From: Dryococelus australis
Taxonomy: Eukaryota; Arthropoda; Insecta; Phasmatodea; Phasmatidae
Direction of reading: 5' to 3'
Length of the DNA stretch: 64,000 bases
Assembly: GCA_029891345.1 (NCBI GenBank)
Contig: CM057009.1
Coordinates: 297,104,466 to 297,168,465, forward strand
Shown: in pieces, positions 11,219 through 22,200 of the stretch
Numbering within the stretch: position 1 is the first letter of the stretch
How the letters are laid out: each line of letters begins with the position of its first letter
Translations under genes and position numbers: made by a program
The notes under the pieces: generated by a model
What the model saw: the letters and a program-made list of their open reading frames with translations, nothing else
Told to the model about the DNA's origin: nothing
Databases searched by the model: none

Positions 11219-12496
11219 AGAAAATGGACACAATTTAATCTTGTAAAAAACGTCAGCTAATTATTTAGTGATAAGTGATTACCTACGACTGTGCTGCCTA
11301 TTTCCTTGTAGGATACAAGTGCAGACTCTCAAAGATTTTCTGCCAAAAAGAAAGAAACAAATAAAATATTGTTACGAAACTAATTATGCATATTTATTAG
11401 TTATGGTGGGATGTGACTTTTCTCCCTATTGTAAAAGAAAATGTATTTATTTCAATGTTGCGTAATTCATTGTGCTTGCACGTCATGCAATTAATTTGAG
11501 AGTTGTTAAACTTCCAAATATTCAACCAGAAGAAAAAACCTTCATTGTAATCTTGTAAAAAGATGAACAGTGTATGTTTTGTTACTGATGGGAATTGATG
11601 GAAACCTATAGAAGTGCACACAAGACATAAAAAACAGTAAATTATATTTATGTGTAAATACATAATTGCATATCTGGTGGAGTAATTTTAATGAATTTTA
11701 CTTTTTAACTCATAAGGCAAGTGAGCTCTGAAACTCAACGTAAGAAATTTTAACTCAAGTGTTAAAAAAGCCCCCGCCCGCTTAAATTGCTGACTGGCAA
11801 ATAGTGTTTCTACTGGCTGATGAATGCTGCGCAAAACAAAGTAGCACGTCTGCGGCACTCTCTTGTTGATATGTTCGTAAAATTAATGTTACTTAAGTGT
11901 AACAAATATATTCTACTTTTGACTTTCGAATTTTAAGTTAATCTTATGACTGTTACTTTTCATTATATTTAGCAATGAATTCGATAAAAAAAGTTGGACT
12001 CCTTAAAGTCACTACCCGTATGTAACATTAAAAATATTATTAATTGAGTATTAAAATGGGGACTTCGGTTAAAACTCGTTTTTGCTAATAAATAAATAAC
12101 TAAAAATATAGGTTCCGCTTCTTATATTTTTGTCAACACACTCATACAATTCGGTTAAATTTTTGTATAGTTAACAAAATATTAAAATATACTAACATCA
12201 AATTATTTTCATAGGTGTTGTATTCATATTCTGAAATTACTATTATGCTTATGCTTATGAAAAAACTGAGCTGTGTAACTCTGGTTTACACACAAAACGA
12301 GCCTTGTGCCTAAGATACTTCAGGCAGCATTACAAAGTTGAGCGGCAATCTGCTTTTCCCCTGTATGTAGTCCTTCGCCCTTGTCGTCAGCCGCAGAGCT
12401 ATTATGTCGCCAGAGTGACGCAGTCGATGAGTGACGTGAGTTGCAAACCTATTACGCAATGCCAGTGACTTAGCAAATGAGTTTTAGCTTCGAAGT
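11219..12496. other. AT-rich noncoding DNA between hAT relic and LTR element
   Basis: No gene is recognised. The last bases before the LTR are AAGT (12493-12496), the left copy of the target duplication of the retrotransposon. Confidence 0.45.
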
Positions 12497-13347
12497 TGTG
12501 ACGGCTATCCCTGCAAATCGAACGAAAGTCAAACCGACGGTGCCATATGAAGTTGAGAAAATGTTGGCCGTTTGAGACGGCTTACCTTCGCTGCAACGGG
12601 GGTGTGTTTGACGAGCTCCACGCCTCACGTCCGCTGGGGCGGGTCTGCAAGTATGGGCGCCGCGGGGCCGCTATCGCCCACGAAAACTATGATTGCCTTC
12701 TTCTCCATCGTACGTCACCTTGACCACGTGACGCCAGCCAGCCAGTCACGCACCACCAGGGTGCCCATCCAGGACTTCTGGATATCGACGGAGTGAAGAT
12801 CTTTTTGTAATGTTCTAGATGATTTCAAATGAAATATATATACAGGTGTCTCGCCCAGATTCGGCGAGACAGGACAGGGTTTTCACTTGGGCTGGAACTG
12901 CTGTTCCGTCCGTCAACGTTTTAAAGAAGGGGGGGGGGGGGGGCCTTGCTGCCATTTTAGTTAAGTATGGTTTAAATCAAAATAATTAAATGTAACCTAC
13001 ATATAGCTGGGAAGATATGTAATCTTGTAAAAATATAAAATTGGGGGAAGTTTTAAACTGAATTAGTTTTGAAAACTTTTTATATTGAATGTAATCAGTG
13101 GGGAAAACTATATTTTTATATAACGTTTATTGCTTGTAAAATTTTGGGGGAAAACAATGTAAATGGTTATATTTTGATATAAAACCCAAGGCAACGATAT
13201 TTTCAAACCTTTTCACTGGAACCAACCTAAATCCCTTTTTTGAGATCATTGAGGGGCTCTTAGCTGTTTTCCAACTCAAAACACCTACATTTAGGAAGCA
13301 GTTGAGATAAAGACATCGTCCTCTGTGTATTGGCAAACACCGTCACA
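12497..13347 (+). repeat. 5' LTR (851 bp)
   Basis: It pairs end to end with 18374-19231. It holds a run of 15 G at 12929-12943 where the 3' LTR has an interrupted G/C tract. A TATATATAC box at about 12835 is a plausible promoter element, followed by CAGGTGTCTCGCCC. Confidence 0.93.
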
Positions 13348-13494
13348 TTCAGGATAGAGAAATCTGCGCCACTCTGATTCCTTAATGCAGAGAAGTAAAA
13401 AGGGAAAATCAAGTTAGGAAGTTTGTAAAGTTACGAAATAGTACAAACTCCCTTGGGTTTGTTCCAGTGGTCGTGAGAGTGACTTTTATTAGTA

Positions 13495-14604
13495 GTGGTG
13501 CATCAACTCTTCCACAAAATGACTTCTACAGGTATCCGCACATCGTGGATCCAGCGAATGTCTAAGAAAACTCCTCAAAAAAATCTGACGGACGCAGAGG
13601 TGTCCTTCAATCCGGACGACGGAATAGGTACCCTCCGACAGCACATGAGAGAGCTGGTGAGGAAAGGCGACGAGCTACTCAACAAAGGGGTGAGTCCGAC
13701 GCAGTTAGCGACTTTAAAAATCTCTAACATTTGCCACCTCATTTGGTAGAAAATATAGAGGTAGTTCACCGCCTGAATTTAATGGCTAGAATTTCGTCTT
13801 TACATATTTGTGAAATGGTTTTTTTGTATGCCGCTGTAATGTGCCGGAGCCTTTGAAAAATGTAGTGGGGCAGGCGATCAATGAATGTATGCCATTTAGT
13901 GAGTTTAGTCAGGCAATGTTGAGACAGTAACTATCGCGCACCAACGTATGAAAATATTGGAAAGATTTCAAAGTCCCAATGAGTTAATGCAGCAGTTTTT
14001 AGGTGAGACTATTAAAGGGGTAGAAGTGTTAGGTTTGCCGTGTGCGGAAGCGGATTAGGTGAAAAGACTGTTTTTTAATCTGTTGCCGGAAAATAGTAAA
14101 TATTTTACATTTGCTTCAAAGCCGAAAACGATAAATGAAATATTAGTTTTAGTAATTCAAGTGGAATTAACGATTGGTGATTGTAAACAAAGAGAGCCTA
14201 AAGTAGTAACCCCTAAACGGCAATGACAATTCTCTTCTCGTACCAATCATCCGACTGCTAAATGCTTTTATAAAACACAGAAAGGCGAAGGAATTCTGTG
14301 CATTAAAAGTTTAAAAAAATGTCAAATTTGTTTTAGGAATAATCATCCGACGGAAAAATGTTTCTATAAGAAAACGGATTGTGACGGGAAAGAAAAGCCG
14401 CTTGAAAACGGGGGCCAGTCAGACGTAAAAATAAATTCAGAAAGTGTTGCTAAGTCTGAAGGTCGTAAAACCATAAAAGATATTATTTGTTTCAGATACG
14501 GTAATAATGGGCATTTTTAATTTAATTGTCCGTTAAAAGGAAAACCTGCAGGAATAGGCGCCGTCACAAACACAAATCTATGTAACAAAAATGGTCTACT
14601 GTAC
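13495..14604 (+). pseudogene. gag region with CCHC zinc knuckles, broken
   Basis: The capsid/nucleocapsid part of the retrotransposon shares one frame with the protease that follows. The first block (13495-13746) contains GTLRQHMRELVRKGDELLNK and ends at a stop. A second stretch from about 13930 (ERFQSPNELMQQFLGE, LLPENSKYFTF) looks like the C-terminal capsid. A clear CCHC knuckle, CQICFRNNHPTEKC, is near 14320; a second one near 14490-14530 has lost its second Cys (CFRYGNNGHF) and carries a stop at 14518-14520. A further stop near 14056 interrupts the frame. Its role would be to package element RNA. Confidence 0.75.
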
Positions 14605-15195
14605 GTGCAGCTTGTGATTGCAAACTTAACGATGTCATGCTTGGTTGACTCGGGTGCTTCCGCGACACTCATAAGGCAAGAGACCTTGAATAAAATCATG
14701 CGGGACGCGCCGCTTGGAAATGTGCACTTAAAACGGGGAGAGTCAGTGGTATTTTCCTTAGCCGACGGAGGTTTGATAACGTCAAACATAATAGCTGTGA
14801 TGAAAGTGAAAATAGAAAATTTTTCACGGGAAGTAGCATTCCGTGTTTTTGAACATCTGTCAAATGACGTGATTTTAGGTATCGATTTCTTGGGTAGTAC
14901 GCGCGCATGCGTTGACGTAGCAAAGGAGGAATTACAGTTTAGTTTTTACCCCAAAACGGTAGTAAATTTGCAAGTAAAACCTCCTCGTTTCCGTAAAATT
15001 CAATTACTTCAGCATTCTGAAGAGGAAGCGAATGCGTCAGAACAGCTTAAAATTGAATATAAACATGTGCTTCCTTCAAAGTTAGGGCATTTTAAAGAGA
15101 TTCCAGTTGAATTAAAACTGAAAGATAATGAGCCCGTAGCGTGTGTGTGCCGTATCGTGTGTCAGCACCCAATATTAAAATATTTAAAAATTTGA
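14605..15195 (+). pseudogene. Retrotransposon aspartic protease and start of pol
   Basis: The retropepsin-type active site LVDSGASATLI has its catalytic Asp at 14647-14649, and the flap/second motif VILGIDFLG follows. The protease would cut the gag-pol polyprotein. Residues 130-170 lead into the RT linker (ASEQLKIEYKHVLPSKLGHF). The frame is that of gag; pol continues one frame back, overlapping it from 15141. Whether this is a natural -1 frameshift or a mutation cannot be told from one copy. The ATG at 14605 is only the first Met after stops and not a real start. Confidence 0.8.
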
Positions 15196-15920
15196 TCACT
15201 GAATTGCAAGAGCAGGGAATCGTGGAAAATTCCACAAGTCCGTACGCAAGCCCGTCTTTTCTAATTCCTAAGGAAACTCCGGGACAGTTTAGAATTATCT
15301 GTGATTATAGAAAAATAAATAAAAAATTGTATGGGGATTCCTATCGGGCACCCGTCATGGAAACGGTATTTCAACATTTGCACAAGGCAAAGTATTTCAC
15401 TGTATTGTATTTAAATTCGGCATTCTGGCAGTGTGAGCTGCATCCCAATAGTAGGGCACCGTTAGATTTTTGTACACCGTGGGGTTTTTACCAGTGGACT
15501 CGTTTACCGATGGGAGTAAATTCCGTACCCCAGTGTATGTCTAGCGTGTTAACTCACGTACTAAGGAAATATTTATATGAGTTTGTATTCACGTACATAG
15601 ATGACGTGTGCATTTACAGTAATACGTTAGAGGAACATCATCAACACTTGCGGCTAGTATTAGACGCGTTGTGTAAAGATGGACTGACGGTAGATCCGCA
15701 AAAGGTAAGATGGGCACAACAACGCGTGCATTATTTGAGATTCATAATTTCCGAAGGAAGTTTGCGAACAGATCCGGGAAAGGTGAAATCAGTTGTAGAT
15801 TTTGCGCGGCCGAAAAATGTAAGAGGAGTGAAAAGATTTTTAGGTATGGTAGCATTTTATAGTAAGTTTATTCCGAATTTTTCCGATCTTGCAGAGCCGT
15901 TAAATAAATCGAAAATTTAA
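15141..15920 (+). pseudogene. Ty3/gypsy reverse transcriptase domain
   Basis: The 259-residue frame contains IVENSTSPYASPSFLIPKE, FRIICDYRKIN, LPMGVNSVPQ and the catalytic FTYIDDVCIYS (YIDD at 15594-15605), followed by thumb motifs (VKRFLGMVAFYSKFIPNFS). The first catalytic Asp, in the usual L-D-L-x-S-G/A-F-W-Q block, is Tyr here (codon 15408-15410, LYLNSAFWQ), so the enzyme should be dead. The frame ends in an A-rich run (15918-15930) where a slip moves coding into another frame. It copied element RNA into DNA. Confidence 0.92.
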
Positions 15921-15930
15921 AAAAAAAAAA

Positions 15931-16370
15931 GTGCCGTTTCAGTGGAACGAAGGTCAGGAAAATGTTTTTCAAAAATCGAAAAATATGTTAGCAAATCCTC
16001 CTATTTTGCATTTACCGAATTTTTCCGAAGTGATCTTTTTGCACTGCGATGTCAGTTCTGTAGTAATAGGAGCGTGTTTAAATCAAAAAATTGATGGTCA
16101 TTTTGTACCGATAGCGTATGCTAGTAAATTATTGACTCAAGCAGAGCGAAAATGCTTGAGTTGTATTTGGGCCATGGAAAAGATTGCAGATTATTTGGAT
16201 CACGCACCGTTCCCGTTGTACACGGACAACCAGCTGGTTATTAAAATCGCAAAGTCCTGCAGGCAGGTTGGCACGTTGGCTGGTAAGATTGGCCCGTTTC
16301 AAATTTAATGTGCAACACATTCGTGGGGTCGATAACTCGGTAGCAGACGCGTTGTCGAACATGTGTTGCG
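15931..16370 (+). pseudogene. Retrotransposon RNase H domain, frameshifted
   Basis: The domain continues from the RT after the A-run. FLHCDVSSVVIGACL carries the first catalytic Asp, ERKCLSCIWAMEKI the Glu and PLYTDNQLVIKI the next Asp. Near 16255 the coding passes to another frame, which holds GRLARWLVRLARFKFNVQHI and ADALSNM, the end of the domain. It degrades the RNA strand of the RNA/DNA hybrid. Confidence 0.85.
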
Positions 16371-17345
16371 CCGAAGAGTTTGAGCAAGGCGACGAGCAGG
16401 TGAAGAATAGGGCATCTGTAGAGAGTGTAGAGGGCATCGATAGTCAGCTGTCAAGGCCAGCAGTAGGAAACACAGACGTTTTGGAATTGAATACGTTGCA
16501 AAAATTCCCAAGCGTGTTTACTGATATTAACGACTACCCACATGCTTATCAGGAATGTAAGCAGATTTTGTCTGAAATTAAGATTGTAACTTCGCCGTAT
16601 GTTATCCATAAAGGTTTTCTAGGTGAATGGACGAGACGAAGAAAATTCAGAGTTTTTGTACCTGAAAATTTGAGGGCGATGGTGTTTAAATATTATCACG
16701 GATATTATTACGGAGGACACGTAGGGTGTGATAAAACCATCTGTCGCGTGTTAGAAATTTTTACGTGGCCCGGAGTTCGCACCGACCTTGAAAACTGGGT
16801 AAAGGGTTGTGATGCGTGCCAACACGCTAAACAGAAAAATCAAAAACCAGAAGGACAGTATGCGGGTAAGGTAGCCACGTATCCTTGGGAACGTGTGTAT
16901 TTAGACGCCATTGGTCCGTTGTCCATCTGGTTATGTCTATGCTCTAGTAATAATATATAGTTTCAGAAAATTTTGTCTATTTTTTCCGCTACGCACCATA
17001 AAGGCAGTTGAAATCTGTAAAGTCGTAATACAACGGTTGTATAGTGTTTTTGGCGCACTGGTATATGTAGTAACGGTTAACGTTACGTGTTTTTTGTCGC
17101 AAGAATTCGTAGATTTGAATTTTATGTAGGGAGTAAAAATGGTTTAAACTGCCCCGTACCATCCACAGACAAATTTAGTAGAACGTGTTAACCGTAACAT
17201 TAAGATTGCCTTACGCAGTTTTCAGTCAGATACGCAACGTCACTGGGATGACGTATTATACCTCTTGTTTTTGTGTTTCAATAATTTGATTCATAGTGCA
17301 CACAAGTATGCACCAGCTGATGTGTTTTTGGGGTGGAGATTGATG
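16371..17345 (+). pseudogene. Retrotransposon integrase, zinc-binding and catalytic parts
   Basis: The HHCC zinc domain is visible with His at YYHGYYYGGH and the Cys pair in GCDACQHAK (near 16810). The core starts with YLDAIGPL (Asp at 16904-16906), then shifts frame. In the second catalytic block the expected Asp before Asn-Gly is Val (VTVNVTCFLSQEF, codon 17076-17078). The third block YHPQTNLVERVNR keeps the Glu (17181-17183) in another frame, followed by FNNLIHSAHKYAPADVFLGW. The enzyme would insert the DNA copy into the genome. With a lost Asp and at least two frameshifts it is inactive. Confidence 0.87.
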
Positions 17346-17716
17346 TAACCTTTAATAAATGTGTGGTCAATCCACGATATTTGTTTGGAAAACGTGAATA
17401 ATAAAAAACTGGAAGAAATATGGGCGGATGTGACACGCAATTTAATTGCGTACCACCAGGAAATGGAACAAAAAGTAACTTAGCTCACAAAGATGTAACT
17501 TTGAAACCCGGTGATTTAATTTTAGTCGAGGCTCGCCCCCTCAGTTCAAAAATTGATTATTTTACTGCTAAGTTGGCGGTGAAATGGCGAGGGCCGTTTC
17601 AGATAGCGAGGTACCTTTCGCCTATGATAGTATTGATCGAAGATCCACGTTCTCCGAACAAATACGAAAAGGTTCGTATCTCCCAATGTAAAAGATATCG
17701 CGTACCCACAACATAA
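17346..17716 (+). pseudogene. Integrase C-terminal domain with GPF motif
   Basis: The frame 17420-17716 holds LKPGDLILVEARPLSS and VKWRGPFQIARYLSP, the GPY/F-type chromatin/DNA-binding module at the end of Ty3/gypsy integrases, and closes at TAA 17714-17716. It is in a different frame from the preceding core, again by shift. No further coding frame follows, so no envelope. Confidence 0.8.
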
Positions 17717-18025
17717 AAGGGCTGTCCCCCGCCCGTCCCTTTTGTGAACTCCACACTGTCTTCATTAAAGGATGTAAAACTGTTTTATTAAGCATCCCAA
17801 GATCTTAAGATTATTATAATTTTATAAAAATATTTTAGTTTTCCAGTGCATTTGAAGGAAAATTTAAGAGAGAATATTAACATTTTGTAAACAAGAATAC
17901 TCTTCTCAAAAGTTAAATGAGTACATATTTGAAAACGTGTACAAATAGGTAAAGTTAAATGAGTACATAAAAATGTACGAATATATAAAGTCATAGATAT
18001 TTAAAGGTGTGTGTGTGTGTGTATG

Positions 18026-18098
<73 letters not shown>

Positions 18099-18360
18099 GA
18101 GTGAAGTATGAAGTATTAGAGATTTTATATGTAAATAAAAAATGGTTCAAAATTTTATGCAAAATTTTAAGTTAAATTTGGAAAAGTTATGTTTTTTTCT
18201 ACGTCTTCTTCAAGTGAGCTTTGGTGCTTGTCTGTTTTATGGTTGCTTCTAACAACGTGACCCGTGTCCCATGCGGAGAGGAGCCTGGGATAAGGGCCTG
18301 GCCAGCCTACGCCTTATGTTCTGGATGCGTGTTCGACACCTACTTCGTTGGCCTTTCTTT
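17717..18360. other. 3' untranslated part of the LTR element, with a microsatellite
   Basis: This noncoding stretch lies between the end of pol and the polypurine tract. It carries a (TG)n then (TA)n tract at 18006-18096 and a more GC-rich segment at 18230-18360. Confidence 0.8.
18006..18096. repeat. (TG)n/(TA)n microsatellite inside the LTR element
   Basis: A short TG run passes into roughly 35 TA units with one interruption. Confidence 0.97.
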
Positions 18361-18373
18361 AGGGGAGGAGGGA
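18361..18373 (+). promoter_or_regulatory. Polypurine tract of the LTR element
   Basis: AGGGGAGGAGGGA is all purine and directly abuts the TGTG start of the 3' LTR. This is the position where plus-strand DNA synthesis is primed. Confidence 0.9.
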
Positions 18374-19231
18374 TGTGACGGCTATCCCTGCACATCGAAC
18401 GAAAGTCAAACCGATGGTGCCATATGAAGTTGAGAAAATGTTGGCCGTTTGGGACAGCTTACCTTCGCTGCGACGGGGGTGTGTTTGACGAGTTCCAGGT
18501 CTCACGTCCGCTGGGCGGGCCTGCTGGTCTTCAAGTATGGGCGCCGCGGGATCGTTGCCGCCAACGAAATCTCTGACTGCCTTCTCCTCCCTCGTACGTC
18601 ATCTTGACCACGTGACGCCAGCCAGCCAGCCAGTCACGCACCACCAGGGTGCCCATCCAGGACTTCTGGATATCGACGGAGTGAAGATAATTTTGTAATG
18701 TTCTAGATGATGTCAAATGAAATATAAATACAGGTGTCTCGCCCAGATTCGGGGAGACAATACAGGGTTTTCACTTAAGCAGGAGCTGCTGTTCCGCCCG
18801 TCAACATTTTAATGGTGGGAGGGGACCCCCCTTGCTGCCATTTTAGTTAAGTATGGTTTAAAGCAAAATAATTAAATGTAACCTGCATATAGCTGGAAAG
18901 AGATGAAATCTTTAAAAATGTAAAATTAGGGGAAGTTTTAAACCGAATTAGTTTTGAAAACTTTTTATATTACATGTATTCAGTGAGAAAACTATATTTT
19001 TATATAACGTTTATTGATTATAAAAGTTTGGGGAAAAACAATGTAAATGGTTACATTTTGATATAAAACCCAAGGCAACGATATTTTCAAATCTTTTCAC
19101 TGGAACCAACCCAAATCCCTTTTCTGAGATCGTTGGGGGGCTCTCAGCTGTTTTCCAACTTAAAACACCTTAGTTTAGGAAGCAGTTGAGACAAAGACCT
19201 CGTCCTCTATGTGTTGGCAAACACCGTCACA
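18374..19231 (+). repeat. 3' LTR (858 bp)
   Basis: It mirrors the 5' LTR with scattered differences, including one extra CAGC unit near 18620 and an interrupted GGTGGGAGGGGACC in place of the poly(G). It is followed by AAGT. Confidence 0.93.
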
Positions 19232-19235
19232 AAGT

Positions 19236-22200
19236 GCAGAGAACTATGGCTTCCACGTCAATTCATCAAGAAGCATGCTGAAATACTCTTTGACGATTTA
19301 CCTTTCATGAATATTCTGATCGTTAATTTAGATTATCAAAACAGGTGGGTTACTGCTTCAGCGCTGCTGCCGGCTTGATCAAGGGGCAGGAAAGGAGAGT
19401 AACAATCACGATCTGCGAGATGTATGTACATAAATTTCCATCGCTGATTCTTGTTACGTCAGAGCACGCTGGAGTGTGATTACTATCTGTGGAGCTGATG
19501 CAGGCGATGTAGTGGAATATCTATACGATAAGGCATCACTTCGAGGTTTGAAATCACTTCTCAGGAAAATAAATTGTTCGTATCCTTAAGTCTACATCTT
19601 TCACAATCTAGAGTAAATTGTTCTCTCAGTGACCAGCTAGGCACGTCTCACCAAAAAATGATCACAAACGGTCACAGTGACAAGCAGTTAGCAATCAGGG
19701 CAAAAGAGGAATTTCTCATAAAACTTTTCGTTCAGATTTTATATTCGTACACAATAGAAAAATGTGTTAGTTAGATAAGTGTGAGATGGCTTACATGCTA
19801 AGGGCATTTTACAAGTTTTTGTTATTGTCGCTATCTGCTTCAAGCTGCGATAGCTCATTCCAAAATAGGAACTCCAGTCAGACAGAGCGGGTCGGTTATT
19901 CTATCACCAACAACAAGGAGGCTGTTTACCACTCTTCGCCTCGTTCCTTAGACGAAGAAATATATATGTTACGATTCTGAATTCGAGTAGAACTGTAACA
20001 GACACCATACAGAAAGTGTGAAGCAAAATAACAAGTGGCAATTAGCGCAATTATCTATCATTTGATCTTCATTCATCCCATTGACCAACCGACAACAAAT
20101 ATTTTGATATTAACTCCAAATTTACAACTGAAAATAATATGTGTGTGTAGAATTATATCTTAACAAATTTACAATGTGTGGCTACAAGTGTCCCAATCCG
20201 TTTTACATTAAATTTAATACGACATATGTAATGAGTTAAATTTTCAAAATGAGTAAACAGCATTATTTTCGTAGTTATGCGTAGCAATATTTGCAAAACA
20301 TTGACAATACATCGTAAGAGCGAGCTAGAGAAATAAGCAATGAAGAAACGTAAGTAGGAAAATGTGACATTGCTAACTAAGGAACCAGAGTGATCAGGTA
20401 AATCGCAACCAGTTTCATTACCGTTTCTTTCATGACAAAAACTGTCATTATCATAAACCTCAAGTCTAGTTTCAAACAGAGTTCCTGAATGCAGTTTCTA
20501 TTATTACTAAAATTGTATGTTGTCTGCGAAAGTGCTTGGAGATTTTTACACATCTCAGATTTGCAGTGCAGATCTTAGACCACTTTTACAGTTGACACAG
20601 TGGCGAAGTCCAAAAGGGAATTTATCATTTAATGTGACATTTTTAATTACTACTCAGTACAGTTGAAAAAACTCCTCGCCTGAATACAAAGTGCACCAAC
20701 AAATTAACATGCACTCTATATCTACACTAAAGATGCATAATTGCACAAAGGATAATGCACTGGTTTTCTGTTATTATTAATCCCACCACTGGAAATAAAC
20801 TGGAAACACGGAAGTCAATAATAAGAAAGTCATATCACATCACTTCCAACGGTCTCTAGTGCTCTGGAAGAGAGTCGGTTGCAGTTGCTCGGGGCTCAGA
20901 GTCTAATGTCGGCTTCCTTCCTTTCATCTCAAGTGGAGAAATCTTTCTTGCTCCGCTAAGTCGGCCTCGGCGAAGCTTCTCATCGGGCATGACTTGGCAT
21001 TGCTGGCTTGTGTCTAATGACGGTGGCCACAATGTCCATTTTTAAGCCAATGCTCGATTAGACAGGGCAAGTAGAGGGAGACATGTTCCCGCACAACTAC
21101 GGCAGTACATGAAACCCAGGGTGCTATGTCGACGTCCTGGAAACTGTACCCATGGCATGGTATGTTTGAGCAATTGACTTGAAAATGGGAACGAAGTCAG
21201 GATCTCCAGAAACAGATCAAAATTTGGAGAGAAATGAGACCTCCTGGCTCAACATCATACGACACTTTATGGTTTCCTGCTGAAACTATTAGAAGGCAAC
21301 CTTCTTATCTATTTGTTGCCAAATTTTTAAACTATTACTTACATGCAATATAAAACCAATACAGAAGGGTTTTGTGGAAAATTTTCATTACAGAAAAATA
21401 AATGAAGGTGAGCTATGATATAGCACAGATATAATACTGCTGCAAATTTCCATTGGTAGCACAGGCATGACCAGAGTTGGTCTGGTAATGGTGGTCTATG
21501 CACCCATAAGCCAACACCTTCAGTTAATGTACAGTATGGTCAAGACTAGCATAAATGTATGTGTGGTACAATGAAACCAACAAATAAAATTAAAAATGTA
21601 GTGAACGCCTCTCATTTCATCATATGTTTTGGAATTGTTAGCTACAGTGCAGATTATTTGTGTGTTTTTATTACTTTCCTAATGTTTCCTAATGGGTGAA
21701 CATTTGCACGCAATAGCCATTGCCTTGGTCACCCCTATGATCGTAGTCTTCACTCTTGGAAATCAATTTAGAATCAAAAGCAAATTTAGAGAAGCAAACG
21801 TTCAGACATCTATGTTTTGCAGTTTATATCAGGTAACATTAAGATTACATTTGATGCAGAAGAGAAGAATGACATGTGTGGTAATTCCTCTTTATAGATG
21901 GAATGGATTTTATTCAGCTGTTCTAAGGGGCCCCATACTGATTGTAGTTCATCACTATAGCGATATCAAATATATATGTATATGCTGTCTCGATAATTCT
22001 ATCCAAGAGCTACATGTCGGTGATTGATATCTGCGAACCATTCACCATGCCCAAGTGTTCAGCTACACACAGCATGCAGAGAAAAATGAAAGATACTATG
22101 GTAAGTTCATCGTGTAGCTGACTCAACTATTGCTTAAGTGATGCACTGAGGAAGATTGCAATGTTACCGCAGTGGTATTCTTGTGGGCACTGTTACGAAC

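Larger units (their letters stand above)
12497..19231 (+). mobile_element. Ty3/gypsy-type LTR retrotransposon, both LTRs, coding region decayed
   Basis: The element is 6.7 kb with two LTRs in the same orientation. Each LTR starts TGTGACGG and ends CCGTCACA, an 8-base inverted repeat. AAGT is duplicated at both flanks (12493-12496 and 19232-19235). The polypurine tract lies just before the 3' LTR. Coding order is gag, protease, reverse transcriptase, RNase H, integrase; integrase after RNase H places it in Ty3/gypsy. No envelope gene is seen. The LTRs differ by scattered substitutions and indels, so the insertion is not very recent. All reading frames carry stops or shifts. I found no convincing TGG-starting primer binding site after 13347. 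Confidence 0.93.

Noticed and set aside
14517-14923. Minus-strand frames inside the LTR element
   Set aside because: They are shadows of the protease frame; the same applies to 16129-16511 opposite RNase H.
17717-18373. Envelope gene
   Set aside because: No long frame, signal peptide or membrane segment between pol and the 3' LTR.
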